DNA of 31,514 nt, from the NCBI GenBank assembly GCA_017694275.1, contig JADINB010000130.1, positions 1-31,514 of the forward strand, read 5' to 3'. The notes under the pieces are model-generated. The model was not told where the DNA came from and did not search any database. It worked only from the letters and a program-made list of their open reading frames with translations. The DNA comes from Candidatus Egerieousia excrementavium. GTDB taxonomy: Bacteria; Bacteroidota; Bacteroidia; Bacteroidales; UBA932. Below are positions 15,721-25,012 of the stretch, piece after piece. The translations under genes and the position numbers were made by a program. Position 1 is the first letter of the stretch. The number at the start of each line of letters is the position of its first letter.

Positions 15721-15721
15721 G
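15714..15721 (+). promoter_or_regulatory. -7 promoter element for the eight-gene run
   Basis: TATCTTTG is a perfect TAnnTTTG, ending 14 nt before the ATG at 15736. No TTG lies at the usual distance because that stretch is the terminator loop and stem, so an extended or activator-dependent promoter is possible. The leader would be about 10 nt. Confidence 0.5.
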
Positions 15722-15735
15722 CACTGCATATTGCA

Positions 15736-17952
15736 ATGGACAACAGGAGAGTCGTAACATATTCCCTTTCAGGCGCGCTGGTGTTGCTGGGCGTAATCGT
15801 ATTCGCTCTTTTCAATCTCTTTTCCCCGGAAGGTGAAAAGGAAGAGGATGATTTTGCCTTGACAGATATGGCATTGTACAGGGCAGTGCCGAGTGATGCC
15901 GTAATGGTCTTGCATCTTGAGAGCGGAGCGCAGTTTTTCACAGAAAACTCTCCATTGAAGAAGGCAGAACAGCAGATGGTGGCTTCGCTTCATTATTCTG
16001 CAAAGAATGAAGTGTCGTTGCTTTACATATTCGACGGGAAGGAAGAAAGCAGATCCGGCAACGGGCCTCTTTTCGAATCCTTGAAAAGTCGGGCCGAAAT
16101 GGAAAAACACTATAATTCGGCTGAAATCTATAATATGGGTGATTCTCTTTATTTCACCCTTTACGGAAGCATTCTTGCCGCAAGTTCCTCTGTCTATGTC
16201 CTGGAGAATTCGATCCGTCATCTGGAGAACGAAACTTCCATTTTGGATAATACGGACATTAAGGCGGCGGCATCTGACGGGGCCGAAAACCGCCTGTTTA
16301 TAAACCACAGCCAGATAGGAAAATTCTTTTCGGGAGTAACGAACGGCAATATTCTCAAACATTCCGATTTTTTCCTCAATTTCGCATCATGGAGCAGTTT
16401 TGACATAGAACGCAGAAAAATAGATGGCGGAGTGCACATAAGGCTGGCCGGCAGGATTGCAAACAACATGGAGGAGCGTTACTTCTCTTCGCTTTTTTCG
16501 GGACAGCAGCCTGTGCACGGAACTGCGGCATCGGTGCTTCCCGCCACAACTGCCTTTGCTGTATCTTTGCCGTTTTTTTCTGCAGAAAGTTATCTTGACG
16601 GCATAAGGGAATTCAAGGCGGTTCACAAAGATTTGAACTTATACGACTATCGCCAGACGGTTACTGCAATAGAGGGTGAGCTTTCACCTGCAGCTCTCGC
16701 AGATTCTCTCGACATAGAGGAGATAGTTGCCGCCTATTGCAGTTTCGGAGGCGGATATGACTGGGTCACTCTTGTGCGTGAAAGAGAAAGTTCCTCATTC
16801 TCTTCTCTCTTTTCCAGGGAAAATACTGAAATTCAGGTAGAGCCTTACAAGTACAGAAACTATATGGCCTCTCTGTTTGGCAATCTCTTTTCAAATTGCA
16901 GTGAAGAATACTTTTGCAAGATAGACGGGTGGACGGTAATTGGCCCCCAGCTCTTTGTAAAGGCATTTGCCAGAGGGGCGGCAAAGCAGTTCACACTTGA
17001 AGATTATCTTGCCGGCACGCCGGCACGCGATGCTTTCACGGATGCAGCCAATGCAGAAGTCATGGTAAATCTGAAACTGTCGGCAGACAGTCTGGGAAAT
17101 GTGTTCAAGAAAAAGTATGCATCTGTCTTGCAGAAGCTCACAGGCATGGTCAATTTTTCATCTGTCTGCGCAAGAATCTACAATGAAAATTCCATGCTCA
17201 AAGCAGATATAGACGTTTACGGGGCAAATCTGGAAAAACTGCCGGCACCGGAGACCGGGCAGCAGCCGTTCATAGTGGTAGACAGCACCATAAAGGTGGA
17301 AAACGGCATATTTGAACTGAAAGATTTCATATCGGGAGGCAAATGTTACCTCGAGCAGCTGGATAACTATAACCTCAGATATATGAACGGTGCCAGGAAA
17401 GGGTTGTGGACCATTCAGTTCGATGAACCGCTGTGCGGATATGTAGAACAGATAGATTTTTTCGGCAACGGAAAATTGCAGATGCTCTTTGCTGCCGGCG
17501 ACAAGCTTTATCTGCTTGACAGGCTGGGACGAATCGTAGGCGGCTTCCCGGTTGAGTTTGCAACGCCTGTGGTCCTTGGTCCAAAGGTTACCGGTCTTTA
17601 TGACGGAGTCTATTCCATTATGGTGCTCGATGAGAAAAACAGGGTGGCCATCTATAAGGTGGAGCGGAACAGGCTCTCTCCTCCAACAGAGATTGTCTGC
17701 GGGGAATTCGTCAAGGAGCTGCCCGAACTTGTAACTATAGAGAACGAAGATTATCTGTTTGTAAGGACTGTTACACAGACAAAGATTTTCACCATCCAGG
17801 GGTATGAGATTACAGGAAAGGAAAAAAGAGGCAGAATTGCTCCTGACGGGCAGATAAAAATATTGGAAAACAGTAAAATAGAATATATGGGAACCGACGG
17901 TAAGACGTATGTCATGGATCTGAATACCGGAAGGTCTCAAAAAGCGGGCTAG
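15736..17952 (+). CDS. Uncharacterised membrane-anchored envelope protein, 738 aa
   Basis: Function not recognised. One hydrophobic segment (about 8-28, VTYSLSGALVLLGVIVFALF) after a short basic N-terminus anchors a large, presumably periplasmic, domain. Residues about 50-480 are a mixed region with few Cys and several Phe/Ser-rich stretches; the AVPSDAVMVLHLES opening recalls DUF3352-like proteins, which is only a resemblance. From about 567 there is a beta-repeat region of FG-GAP/PQQ-propeller appearance (FFGNGKLQMLFAAGDKLYLL, then RLGRIVGGFPVEF, 575-608), with weaker copies after it. It heads a tight run: the next gene starts 1 nt after its stop and an ABC exporter follows, which suggests an envelope-biogenesis role. 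Length and lack of known catalytic motifs argue for a binding or scaffolding function. Confidence 0.85.
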   Translation: MDNRRVVTYSLSGALVLLGVIVFALFNLFSPEGEKEEDDFALTDMALYRAVPSDAVMVLHLESGAQFFTENSPLKKAEQQMVASLHYSAKNEVSLLYIFDGKEESRSGNGPLFESLKSRAEMEKHYNSAEIYNMGDSLYFTLYGSILAASSSVYVLENSIRHLENETSILDNTDIKAAASDGAENRLFINHSQIGKFFSGVTNGNILKHSDFFLNFASWSSFDIERRKIDGGVHIRLAGRIANNMEERYFSSLFSGQQPVHGTAASVLPATTAFAVSLPFFSAESYLDGIREFKAVHKDLNLYDYRQTVTAIEGELSPAALADSLDIEEIVAAYCSFGGGYDWVTLVRERESSSFSSLFSRENTEIQVEPYKYRNYMASLFGNLFSNCSEEYFCKIDGWTVIGPQLFVKAFARGAAKQFTLEDYLAGTPARDAFTDAANAEVMVNLKLSADSLGNVFKKKYASVLQKLTGMVNFSSVCARIYNENSMLKADIDVYGANLEKLPAPETGQQPFIVVDSTIKVENGIFELKDFISGGKCYLEQLDNYNLRYMNGARKGLWTIQFDEPLCGYVEQIDFFGNGKLQMLFAAGDKLYLLDRLGRIVGGFPVEFATPVVLGPKVTGLYDGVYSIMVLDEKNRVAIYKVERNRLSPPTEIVCGEFVKELPELVTIENEDYLFVRTVTQTKIFTIQGYEITGKEKRGRIAPDGQIKILENSKIEYMGTDGKTYVMDLNTGRSQKAG

Positions 17953-17953
17953 A

Positions 17954-18223
17954 ATGGAAGCGTTTTTTACAATAATACTGCTGGTTGCCCTGTTCTTCTG
18001 GCTGCTGGGAAAGTTCCTGCCCCGTATTCTGGCCTGGTATGTCAGGCGCAGGATTGGAGTTGCCCCGCAGGAAGAGAGATGGAGACGGCAGGGATGGCGG
18101 AAGGCGGAGAACGAAAATATAAATGAAGGTGAAGTGGAGATAAAATATTCAGAGCCCCGGGAGAAGATAATTACCGGAAACATGGGTGAATATGTAGACT
18201 TTGAGGAGGAAAAAAGCAACTGA
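17954..18223 (+). CDS. Small DUF4834-like membrane protein
   Basis: This is an 89-residue protein: a hydrophobic helix (about 3-21, FFTIILLVALFFWLLGKFLP), then a basic segment (WYVRRRIG, WRRQGWRKAE) and an acidic tail ending in EYVDFEEEK. The layout fits the DUF4834 family of Bacteroidota, whose function is unknown. The basic stretch after the helix suggests the tail is cytoplasmic. The gene is 1 nt from the upstream gene and 2 nt from the ABC exporter, so it is clearly part of the same transcript. It is real because the spacing is tight and the codon use matches its neighbours. Confidence 0.8.
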   Translation: MEAFFTIILLVALFFWLLGKFLPRILAWYVRRRIGVAPQEERWRRQGWRKAENENINEGEVEIKYSEPREKIITGNMGEYVDFEEEKSN

Positions 18224-18225
18224 AC

Positions 18226-20055
18226 ATGAATTCTTTCAAACGATTGCTGGCATATGCCAAGCCTTACGGCAGATTTTGGCCGGGATATCTGGTACTTTCT
18301 GTTCTTTCAGTAATATTCAGTGTAGTGAACTACGCCCTGATAGGGCCTCTGCTTACAGTGCTTTTCGAACCCGCAGATGTGGGCTCCATAGCACAGCTGC
18401 CGGCATTCGAACTGACTCCGAAATATTTTGAGACACTGTTCCAATATTATCTTTCAGGGATACTTGCTTCGTACGGAGTGTTGAGGGCCCTGTTTTTCGT
18501 GAGTCTCATACTTGTTCTCACTTCGTTTTTGTCCAATCTTACCAGATATCTTTCTCAAAGGATACTGGTAAGCATGAGAACATATATCATGCTGAACATA
18601 AGAAGAGATCTTTTCAACAAGATTGCGAGTCTCAATGTGGGCTATTTCAACGACCAGCGGAAAGGCGAGATCCTCTCTTCAATATCTAACGATGTCACTG
18701 AGGTGCAGAACGGCGTGGCAAACAGTTTTCATGTGCTTTTCAGGGAACCGCTGCTTATAATCGGCTTTCTCTGCGGGCTTTTCTACATGTCTCCCAAGCT
18801 TACTCTGGTAACTCTTCTGACCCTTCCGTTTTCTGCCATTGTCATAGGTCGCATAAGCCGTTCGCTCAAGCGGGGGGCTGTCCAGACACAGTCGCTTATG
18901 GCCAGGATTGTCACCCACTTCGAAGAGGCGATATCTGGCATACGGATAATCAAGGCATTCAATGCCACAAAATATGTAGACGGTGTGTTTGAGGAGACCA
19001 ACCTGGCTCACAGGCAGAGTTGCCGCAGCATGTTCAACAGGCAGGAACTGGCTTCTCCTCTTTCAGAATTCCTGGGCATAGCGGTAGCGGCCGCAGTGCT
19101 TTTCTACGGAGGATGGCTCCAGATAAAGGGGCAGCTTGGAATGAGCATCCCAGATTTCGTAGTCTACATAGGCTTTTACTGGAGGGTGCTTGAACCTGCA
19201 AAGGCCATCTCCTCTGCCTATGCAAGTATCCAGCGCGGCATGGTTTCGGGAGGAAGGCTCTTTGCAATCCTGGATGTGAAAAATCCGATTGTGGAGAAGA
19301 AAGATGCAGTCCAGGTTACGGAATTCAGGAATGAAATAGAGTTCAGGAACGTGAACTTCTCATATTCACATGACATTCCTGTACTCAAGGATATTAATCT
19401 TAAGATTGCAAAAGGAAAGACAGTGGCGATAGTAGGCCCTTCCGGAGGCGGAAAGTCTACAATGGCCGACTTGCTGCCGCGGTTCTACGATGTGACTGGC
19501 GGGGAAATCCTGCTTGACGGCCGCAATATAAAGGATTACAAGATAGAAAGCCTTGTATCGCTCATGGGAATAGTGACCCAGGAGGCCATTCTGTTTAACG
19601 ATACGGTTTACAACAACATAACGTTCGGCATGTCGAACGTGAGTGAAGAAGACGTATATAATGCGGCCAAAGTCGCCAACGCGCATGACTTTATCATGCA
19701 GATGGAAAATGGTTACCAGACGAATATAGGTGACAGGGGCGGCAAGCTTTCGGGGGGACAGCGCCAGAGGCTGGCCATAGCACGGGCCGTGCTGAAGAAT
19801 CCTCCGATACTTATTTTGGACGAGGCAACATCGGCCCTGGATACAGAGAGCGAAAGGCTGGTGCAGCAGGCCCTTACAAATCTTATGAAAAACAGGACCT
19901 CGGTAGTTATTGCCCACAGGCTCTCTACAATCCGTGATGCCGATGAAATCGTGGTGGTGCAGAAGGGGCAGATAGTCGAACGCGGAACTCATGAGCAGTT
20001 GCTCGAGAATCACGGGCTCTACTCTCATTTGTGTGAATTGCAAAATTTTAAATAG
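18226..20055 (+). CDS. ABC exporter, MsbA-like (fused membrane and ATPase domains)
   Basis: This half-transporter works as a homodimer to flip or export a lipid or other hydrophobic substrate across the inner membrane. The 609 residues comprise a membrane domain (about 18-335, six helices) and an ATPase domain (about 370-609). Walker A is GPSGGGKST (404-412), the signature LSGGQ (508-512), Walker B ILILDE (528-533) and the switch His H564. It is closest in layout to lipid A/phospholipid exporters of the MsbA type. The loop at about 48-75 between helices 1 and 2 is longer than in E. coli MsbA. An acyl-CoA ligase-like gene follows 2 nt later. Confidence 0.93.
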   Translation: MNSFKRLLAYAKPYGRFWPGYLVLSVLSVIFSVVNYALIGPLLTVLFEPADVGSIAQLPAFELTPKYFETLFQYYLSGILASYGVLRALFFVSLILVLTSFLSNLTRYLSQRILVSMRTYIMLNIRRDLFNKIASLNVGYFNDQRKGEILSSISNDVTEVQNGVANSFHVLFREPLLIIGFLCGLFYMSPKLTLVTLLTLPFSAIVIGRISRSLKRGAVQTQSLMARIVTHFEEAISGIRIIKAFNATKYVDGVFEETNLAHRQSCRSMFNRQELASPLSEFLGIAVAAAVLFYGGWLQIKGQLGMSIPDFVVYIGFYWRVLEPAKAISSAYASIQRGMVSGGRLFAILDVKNPIVEKKDAVQVTEFRNEIEFRNVNFSYSHDIPVLKDINLKIAKGKTVAIVGPSGGGKSTMADLLPRFYDVTGGEILLDGRNIKDYKIESLVSLMGIVTQEAILFNDTVYNNITFGMSNVSEEDVYNAAKVANAHDFIMQMENGYQTNIGDRGGKLSGGQRQRLAIARAVLKNPPILILDEATSALDTESERLVQQALTNLMKNRTSVVIAHRLSTIRDADEIVVVQKGQIVERGTHEQLLENHGLYSHLCELQNFK

Positions 20056-20057
20056 GC

Positions 20058-21731
20058 ATGGAGTTAGAGAATATAGAGAACATTTCACTGGTAAAGATGC
20101 TTGAAGAGAGTTTCAGGAAAAACTGGAACATGCCAGCCCTCTCCAATTACAAGGATATTACGCTTCATTACCGCGACGTGGCAAGGCGGATAGAGAAGCT
20201 CCATATAATTTTCGGAATATGTGGCCTGCGCAAAGGTGAAAAGGTCGCAATATGCTCGCGGAACCAGGCCAACTGGGGTGTCGTATTTCTGGCATCGCTT
20301 ACATACGGTGCAGTCCCCGTCCCCATACTGCATGAATTCAAACCGGGCAACGTACATCACATAGTGAACCATTCTGAGAGCAGAATACTCTTTGTGGGCG
20401 ACATGATATGGGAAGATCTCTCAAAAGACGAGATGCCGGGCCTGGAGGCGATTATCCAGATAACAGACTTTTCCCTGCTTTATGCAAATTCCGACAAAAT
20501 CGTGGAGACGAGGGAGCATCTGAACGAGCTTTTCGGGAAGAAGTATCCCCGGAATTTTTCTGCAGACAACATCAATTACCATCGGGAAGAGTCATGCGAT
20601 GACGTTGCCATGATAAACTATACTTCCGGCACTTCCGGCTTTTCAAAGGGGGTGATGATACCTTTCAGGGCTCTTGTCTCGAATGTACTTTTCGCATGCG
20701 AGAAATACCCGCATATAGGCAGCGGCTCCAATTCTGTGTCAATGCTTCCTACGGCGCACATGTACGGTCTGATGTTCGAGTTCCTTTTTGAAATATGCGT
20801 TGGGGCGCATGTCCATTTCCTGACCCGTGTCCCGAGTCCGAAAATCATAATGGATGCCTTTGCCAACATAAAGCCAGACATAATAATTGCAGTTCCGCTT
20901 ATAATAGAGAAGATATACAAGACCAGGCTGCAGCCTGTTCTGAACAGGACGGGAGTAAAAGTGCTCCTCAAGCTTCCGGTTATAGACAAAAAGGTGCAGG
21001 AGAGAATAAAGGGAGAACTTGTCAGGACATTCGGCGGAAAATTCTTTGAGGTGATAATAGGCGGGGCTGCCTTTAACAGGGAAGCCGATGAGTTTTTCCA
21101 CAGGATAGGATTTCCGTACACCATAGGTTACGGCATGACAGAGTGCGCTCCCATAATTTCCTACGCCCCCTACAACGAATACAGGATTTTCTCGTGCGGA
21201 AAGGCGGCTCCGCGTATGGAAATCAGGATAGACTCTCCAGATCCGGAACATATTGCGGGCGAAATACAGGTAAAGGGTGCGAATGTGATGCTCGGATATT
21301 ATCACAATCCCGAGGCTACCGCAGCTGCCTTTACCGAAGACGGCTGGATGAAGACAGGCGATATGGGAATCCTCGATTCAGACGGATTCCTTTATATAAA
21401 AGGAAGGTGCAAGAGCATGATACTAGGTGCTTCAGGCCAGAATATCTATCCTGAGGAGATCGAGAGCATGATAAACAACATGCCGTATGTGGTGGAGTCT
21501 CTTGTGGTTGAGGATGGAGGAAAGCTGGTGGCACTTATCTATCCGGATGTCGACGGAGCTATGGAAGACGGTATTGCAGGTGATGCCCTTGAGGCCAGGT
21601 TGAAAGAGGCTGTGGAGGCTGTAAATGCAGATTTGCCTAACTATGCCAGAATCTCCTCGCTCAGGGTGATGCCCGAGGAGTTTGAAAAGACTCCAAAGAG
21701 AAGTATAAAAAGGTACATTTACAACAGTTGA
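20058..21731 (+). CDS. AMP-forming acyl-CoA/acyl-ACP synthetase
   Basis: This enzyme of the adenylate-forming superfamily activates a carboxylic acid, most likely a long-chain fatty acid, as the acyl-AMP and then a thioester. The 557 residues have the P-loop YTSGTSGFSKG (188-198), the GYGMTECAP motif (about 355-363), the hinge YIKGRCKSMIL and the lysine-rich end EKTPKRSIKR. The form resembles the AMP-dependent synthetases found in Bacteroidota operons. It lies between the MsbA-like exporter and dCMP deaminase, so it may salvage acyl chains for envelope lipids. The exact chain length and acceptor are unknown. Confidence 0.92.
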   Translation: MELENIENISLVKMLEESFRKNWNMPALSNYKDITLHYRDVARRIEKLHIIFGICGLRKGEKVAICSRNQANWGVVFLASLTYGAVPVPILHEFKPGNVHHIVNHSESRILFVGDMIWEDLSKDEMPGLEAIIQITDFSLLYANSDKIVETREHLNELFGKKYPRNFSADNINYHREESCDDVAMINYTSGTSGFSKGVMIPFRALVSNVLFACEKYPHIGSGSNSVSMLPTAHMYGLMFEFLFEICVGAHVHFLTRVPSPKIIMDAFANIKPDIIIAVPLIIEKIYKTRLQPVLNRTGVKVLLKLPVIDKKVQERIKGELVRTFGGKFFEVIIGGAAFNREADEFFHRIGFPYTIGYGMTECAPIISYAPYNEYRIFSCGKAAPRMEIRIDSPDPEHIAGEIQVKGANVMLGYYHNPEATAAAFTEDGWMKTGDMGILDSDGFLYIKGRCKSMILGASGQNIYPEEIESMINNMPYVVESLVVEDGGKLVALIYPDVDGAMEDGIAGDALEARLKEAVEAVNADLPNYARISSLRVMPEEFEKTPKRSIKRYIYNS

Positions 21732-21736
21732 CTTGC

Positions 21737-22180
21737 ATGGACAGTAAAAAACAGCGTCAGTTCGACAAGAGTTATCTGAAGGTGGCAGGAATATGGGCGG
21801 AAAACTCATACTGCAACCGCCGGAAAGTTGGAGCTCTTATTGTAAAGGACAGAATGATAATCTCCGACGGATATAACGGAACACCATCGGGCTTTCCAAA
21901 CATATGTGAAGACGATAATGGGGTTACTTTTCCTTATGTACTTCATGCAGAGGCCAATGCCATAACAAAAGTGGCAAAGTCGAACAACAGCAGCGTAGGG
22001 GCGACCCTCTATGTTACCGCCGCCCCCTGCATGGAGTGCGCCAAGCTTATAATCCAGGCCGGAATAACCCGGGTTGTATACCGTGATTCATATCATCTTT
22101 CAGACGGGCTGGAACTGCTGGAAAGGGTAGGTATAGAGATTTTGCAGATAAGTGCGGATGAACTTGAAAAAGAGGATTGA
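21737..22180 (+). CDS. dCMP deaminase
   Basis: The enzyme deaminates dCMP to dUMP, feeding thymidylate synthesis. The ATG at 21737 gives 147 residues; an in-frame TTG at 21728 overlaps the previous stop and is less likely. The zinc site is complete: H70-A-E72 (HAEANAI) and C98-x2-C101 (PCMECAK). GALIVKDRMIISDGYNGTPSG is the usual N-terminal block. It lies 5 nt after the acyl synthetase gene, and the S41 protease start (22186) follows 5 nt after its stop. Confidence 0.93.
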   Translation: MDSKKQRQFDKSYLKVAGIWAENSYCNRRKVGALIVKDRMIISDGYNGTPSGFPNICEDDNGVTFPYVLHAEANAITKVAKSNNSSVGATLYVTAAPCMECAKLIIQAGITRVVYRDSYHLSDGLELLERVGIEILQISADELEKED

Positions 22181-22185
22181 ATGAT

Positions 22186-23775
22186 ATGGGCAAGAATTTT
22201 ATGACAAGGCTGCTGCCTTTTGTGATTCTCTTTCTTATTCTGCTGATAGCGGTACGTTATTGCCAGTATTCGGCACGGAAAGCAGAGCTGCAGGTCAATG
22301 ACCACAAGTGGGATAAACTGTTGCTCATCCTTGAGCAGATAGACAAGAATTATGTGGATACTATAGATTATGAGGCGGTAATAGAACATACTCTGCCTGC
22401 GCTCATGTCAAACCTTGACCCTCATTCAGTATACCTTCCTCCACAGGAACTCAAAAGGGCCGACGAATCTCTGGAAGGCAACTTCAGCGGAATAGGAATA
22501 GAATTCAACGTGCCTGACGATACGGCAACCGTTATAAACGTTGTGGCCGGGGGGCCTTCGGAGCGTGCCGGGCTGCTCTCCGGAGACAAGATTGTAAAGG
22601 TAGACGGAGAGAACATTGCCGGAATAAGAATGAATCAGGACAGTATTGTGGCCCGTCTGAAAGGGCCTCAGGGTTCTGTGGTGAACATTGAGGTAAAGCG
22701 CGACAATCTCAAGGAACTTCTTCCATTTTCGATAACCAGGGACAAGATTCCTGTCAACAGTCTGGATGTGGCCCTGATGCTCAACGACACTGTGGGCTAC
22801 GTGAAACTTTCCAGATTTGCAAGGACAAGTCATGAAGAATTTGCGGAAGCCGCTGAAAAACTCCGTTCAGAGGGTCTCAAGACCTTGATTTTTGATTTGA
22901 GAGACAATGCCGGAGGATATTTGGACCAGGCACTGCTGCTGGCCAACGAATTTCTCGGCCGGGACGACCTTATAGTTTATATGGAAGGTTTGCACAGGAA
23001 AAGAAGCGATTTCCATGCCGACGGCAAGGGCAAAATGCAGGATGTGAAACTGTATGTTGTCATAAATGAAGGCTCTGCCTCTTCGAGTGAAATATTTGCA
23101 GGTGCCATTCAGGATAACGACAGGGGTACGATAGTCGGAAGGCGTTCATACGGCAAGGGGCTTGTACAGGAGCCTATTTACTTTACTGACAAATCCGGTA
23201 TAAGGCTTACGGTTGCAAGATTCTACACTCCGACCGGGCGTTCGATTCAGAAACCTTATTCTGAGAACTACCGGTACGACATACTGGAAAGATATGAGCA
23301 TGGAGAGATGATGGAGGCAGACAGCATGAAGAGAAACGACTCTCTGAAATATGTGACTACAAAGGGGAAAATAGTTTATGGCGGAGGTGGTATTATCCCA
23401 GACATATTTGTTCCGCTCGACACGTCAGGAGTTACTGATTATCTTATTGACGTGAACAGGAAAAGCCTTCAGGTAAAGTACAGCGCAAAGCTGGCAGACC
23501 GCTACAGGCAGCAGTTGCGCAAGGTCGGGACCATGGACGACTTGCAGGAACTTATAGGCAGAATTGATATAGAGAGAGACTTCAGGAACTATGCGGCGGC
23601 CAACGGAGTGCCTATGCCCGGTGCGGCGGAGTGGCGCAAGTCTGAAGAGATAATTGTAACGCAGATTGCAGGGTTGTTTGGCCGTTATTCCAAATTGGAC
23701 GATATAGCTTTCTATTCATATCTGCTGCAGATAGACAATGCAATAGATGCAATAAATGAGGACAATGAAAAATAA
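22186..23775 (+). CDS. S41 C-terminal processing peptidase (CtpA/Prc family)
   Basis: This envelope serine protease trims or degrades proteins from their C-terminus. The 529 residues start with a short N-terminus and one membrane anchor (about 8-24). A PDZ domain (about 95-175, FSGIGIEFN...GGPSERAGL) follows. The catalytic pair is S299 in EGSASSSE and K324 in RRSYGKGLVQ, 25 residues apart as in Prc. The ATG at 22186 is chosen; an in-frame TTG at 22177 overlaps the previous stop. A C-terminal extension after the protease core (about 440-529) has no recognised domain. Confidence 0.94.
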   Translation: MGKNFMTRLLPFVILFLILLIAVRYCQYSARKAELQVNDHKWDKLLLILEQIDKNYVDTIDYEAVIEHTLPALMSNLDPHSVYLPPQELKRADESLEGNFSGIGIEFNVPDDTATVINVVAGGPSERAGLLSGDKIVKVDGENIAGIRMNQDSIVARLKGPQGSVVNIEVKRDNLKELLPFSITRDKIPVNSLDVALMLNDTVGYVKLSRFARTSHEEFAEAAEKLRSEGLKTLIFDLRDNAGGYLDQALLLANEFLGRDDLIVYMEGLHRKRSDFHADGKGKMQDVKLYVVINEGSASSSEIFAGAIQDNDRGTIVGRRSYGKGLVQEPIYFTDKSGIRLTVARFYTPTGRSIQKPYSENYRYDILERYEHGEMMEADSMKRNDSLKYVTTKGKIVYGGGGIIPDIFVPLDTSGVTDYLIDVNRKSLQVKYSAKLADRYRQQLRKVGTMDDLQELIGRIDIERDFRNYAAANGVPMPGAAEWRKSEEIIVTQIAGLFGRYSKLDDIAFYSYLLQIDNAIDAINEDNEK

Positions 23776-23787
23776 CAGGAGAAGAAT

Positions 23788-24225
23788 ATGATGAAAACCG
23801 TGGGAATGGCGGCAGATCATGCCGGTTACGCTCTTAAAGAGGAACTCAAGTCCCTTCTGGAAGAGGAGGGTTACAAAGTCAGGGATTTTGGAACATTTTC
23901 AGATGAAAGTATGGACTATCCAGATGTCGCTCATCCGCTTGCAAAAGCTGTTGCAGACGGGGAAGTGGATTTCGGCGTTGCAATGTGCGGCTCAGGCAAC
24001 GGAATAAGCATGACTTTGAACAAGCATAAAGGTGTGCGGGCTGCACTTTGCTGGGAGCCTGAACTTGCAAGACTGGCCAGAGAGCATAACGATGCGAATG
24101 TCCTCTCCCTTCCGGCCCGCTTCATAAGCACTGCAATGGCAAAGGAGATTCTTAAGGCTTATCTTTCAGCCAGTTTTGAGGGAGGGCGCCATAAGCGCAG
24201 AGTAGAGAAAATTGATTGCGATTGA
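23788..24225 (+). CDS. rpiB: Ribose 5-phosphate isomerase B
   Basis: The enzyme interconverts ribose 5-phosphate and ribulose 5-phosphate. The 145 residues carry the N-terminal ADHAGYALKE, the catalytic C67 in MCGSGNGIS, and H100 in REHNDANVLSL. Two adjacent ATG codons (23788 and 23791) are possible; a GGAGAA-type site ahead of them suits either. It starts 12 nt after the protease gene, the widest gap in this run. Confidence 0.95.
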   Translation: MMKTVGMAADHAGYALKEELKSLLEEEGYKVRDFGTFSDESMDYPDVAHPLAKAVADGEVDFGVAMCGSGNGISMTLNKHKGVRAALCWEPELARLAREHNDANVLSLPARFISTAMAKEILKAYLSASFEGGRHKRRVEKIDCD

Positions 24226-24230
24226 ATTGC

Positions 24231-24983
24231 ATGGAGGAGAAAGGCTATTTTGTAATAGACAGATATTTCGACGGCCTGCTTCGTGCAGCCCCTGAAGATT
24301 ACCAGGGGGGGATAGTCATGCCGGTAGACAAACCTTACGGATGGACTTCTGCCGACGTGGTACGTAAAATCAAGTTTCTCGCCCAGAAATATTTTCACAG
24401 GAAAAATATCAAGGTAGGGCATGCCGGAACGCTTGATCCGCTTGCAACCGGGCTTCTGCTCGTATGTATGGGAAAGGCTACAAAAGTGGCTGAAAGACTG
24501 CAAGGCGAAAAGAAAGAATATATTGCAAAGATAAGGCTGGGTGCAACTACCCCCTCTTTCGATCTGGAGAAGGAGGTAGATGCCACCTATCCTTTTGAAC
24601 ATATAACCCTGGAGATGGTAAAAGAGAAGCTGGGTATGCTTGTGGGAAAGCAGATGCAGGTTCCGCCTCTCTTTTCTGCAAAGTATGTAGACGGGGTGCG
24701 TGCGTATGAAAAGGCAAGAGCCGGAGAAGAAGTAGAACTCAAGGCAGCTGAAATAACCATATACCAGATTGAGGCTACGGCATTTGAACTGCCCGACCTG
24801 ACGGTAAGAATCTCGTGCAGCAAGGGGACTTATGTCAGGGCGCTGGCCAGAGACATAGGAGTTATGCTCGGAAGCGGGGCGCATCTTACCGGACTGGTCC
24901 GTTCCGCATCAGGCGGGTTCAGACTGGAAAATGCCCTCTCAATGGAACAGGTTTCCAAAATTTTTAAAAATAATCAACAATAA
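24231..24983 (+). CDS. truB: tRNA pseudouridine(55) synthase
   Basis: The enzyme makes pseudouridine 55 in the T loop of tRNA. The ATG at 24231 gives 250 residues; an in-frame TTG at 24216 overlaps rpiB and is discarded. The catalytic Asp is D69 in VGHAGTLDPLATGLL, and SKGTYVRALARDIG is the second signature. A short N-terminal extension (about 27 residues) precedes PVDKPYGWTS. Only a short C-terminal tail is present, with no PUA domain, in keeping with its size. It ends the eight-gene run; a T-rich stretch but no GC-rich hairpin follows. Confidence 0.95.
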   Translation: MEEKGYFVIDRYFDGLLRAAPEDYQGGIVMPVDKPYGWTSADVVRKIKFLAQKYFHRKNIKVGHAGTLDPLATGLLLVCMGKATKVAERLQGEKKEYIAKIRLGATTPSFDLEKEVDATYPFEHITLEMVKEKLGMLVGKQMQVPPLFSAKYVDGVRAYEKARAGEEVELKAAEITIYQIEATAFELPDLTVRISCSKGTYVRALARDIGVMLGSGAHLTGLVRSASGGFRLENALSMEQVSKIFKNNQQ

Positions 24984-25012
24984 GTGAAACTTTTTTTCTG
25001 ATTTTTCGTATA

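Noticed and set aside
17158..18219. A 353-codon open frame on the minus strand under the 738-aa gene and the DUF4834-like gene
   Set aside because: Antisense shadow: low-complexity composition, no family resemblance, and the sense genes fit a tight operon.
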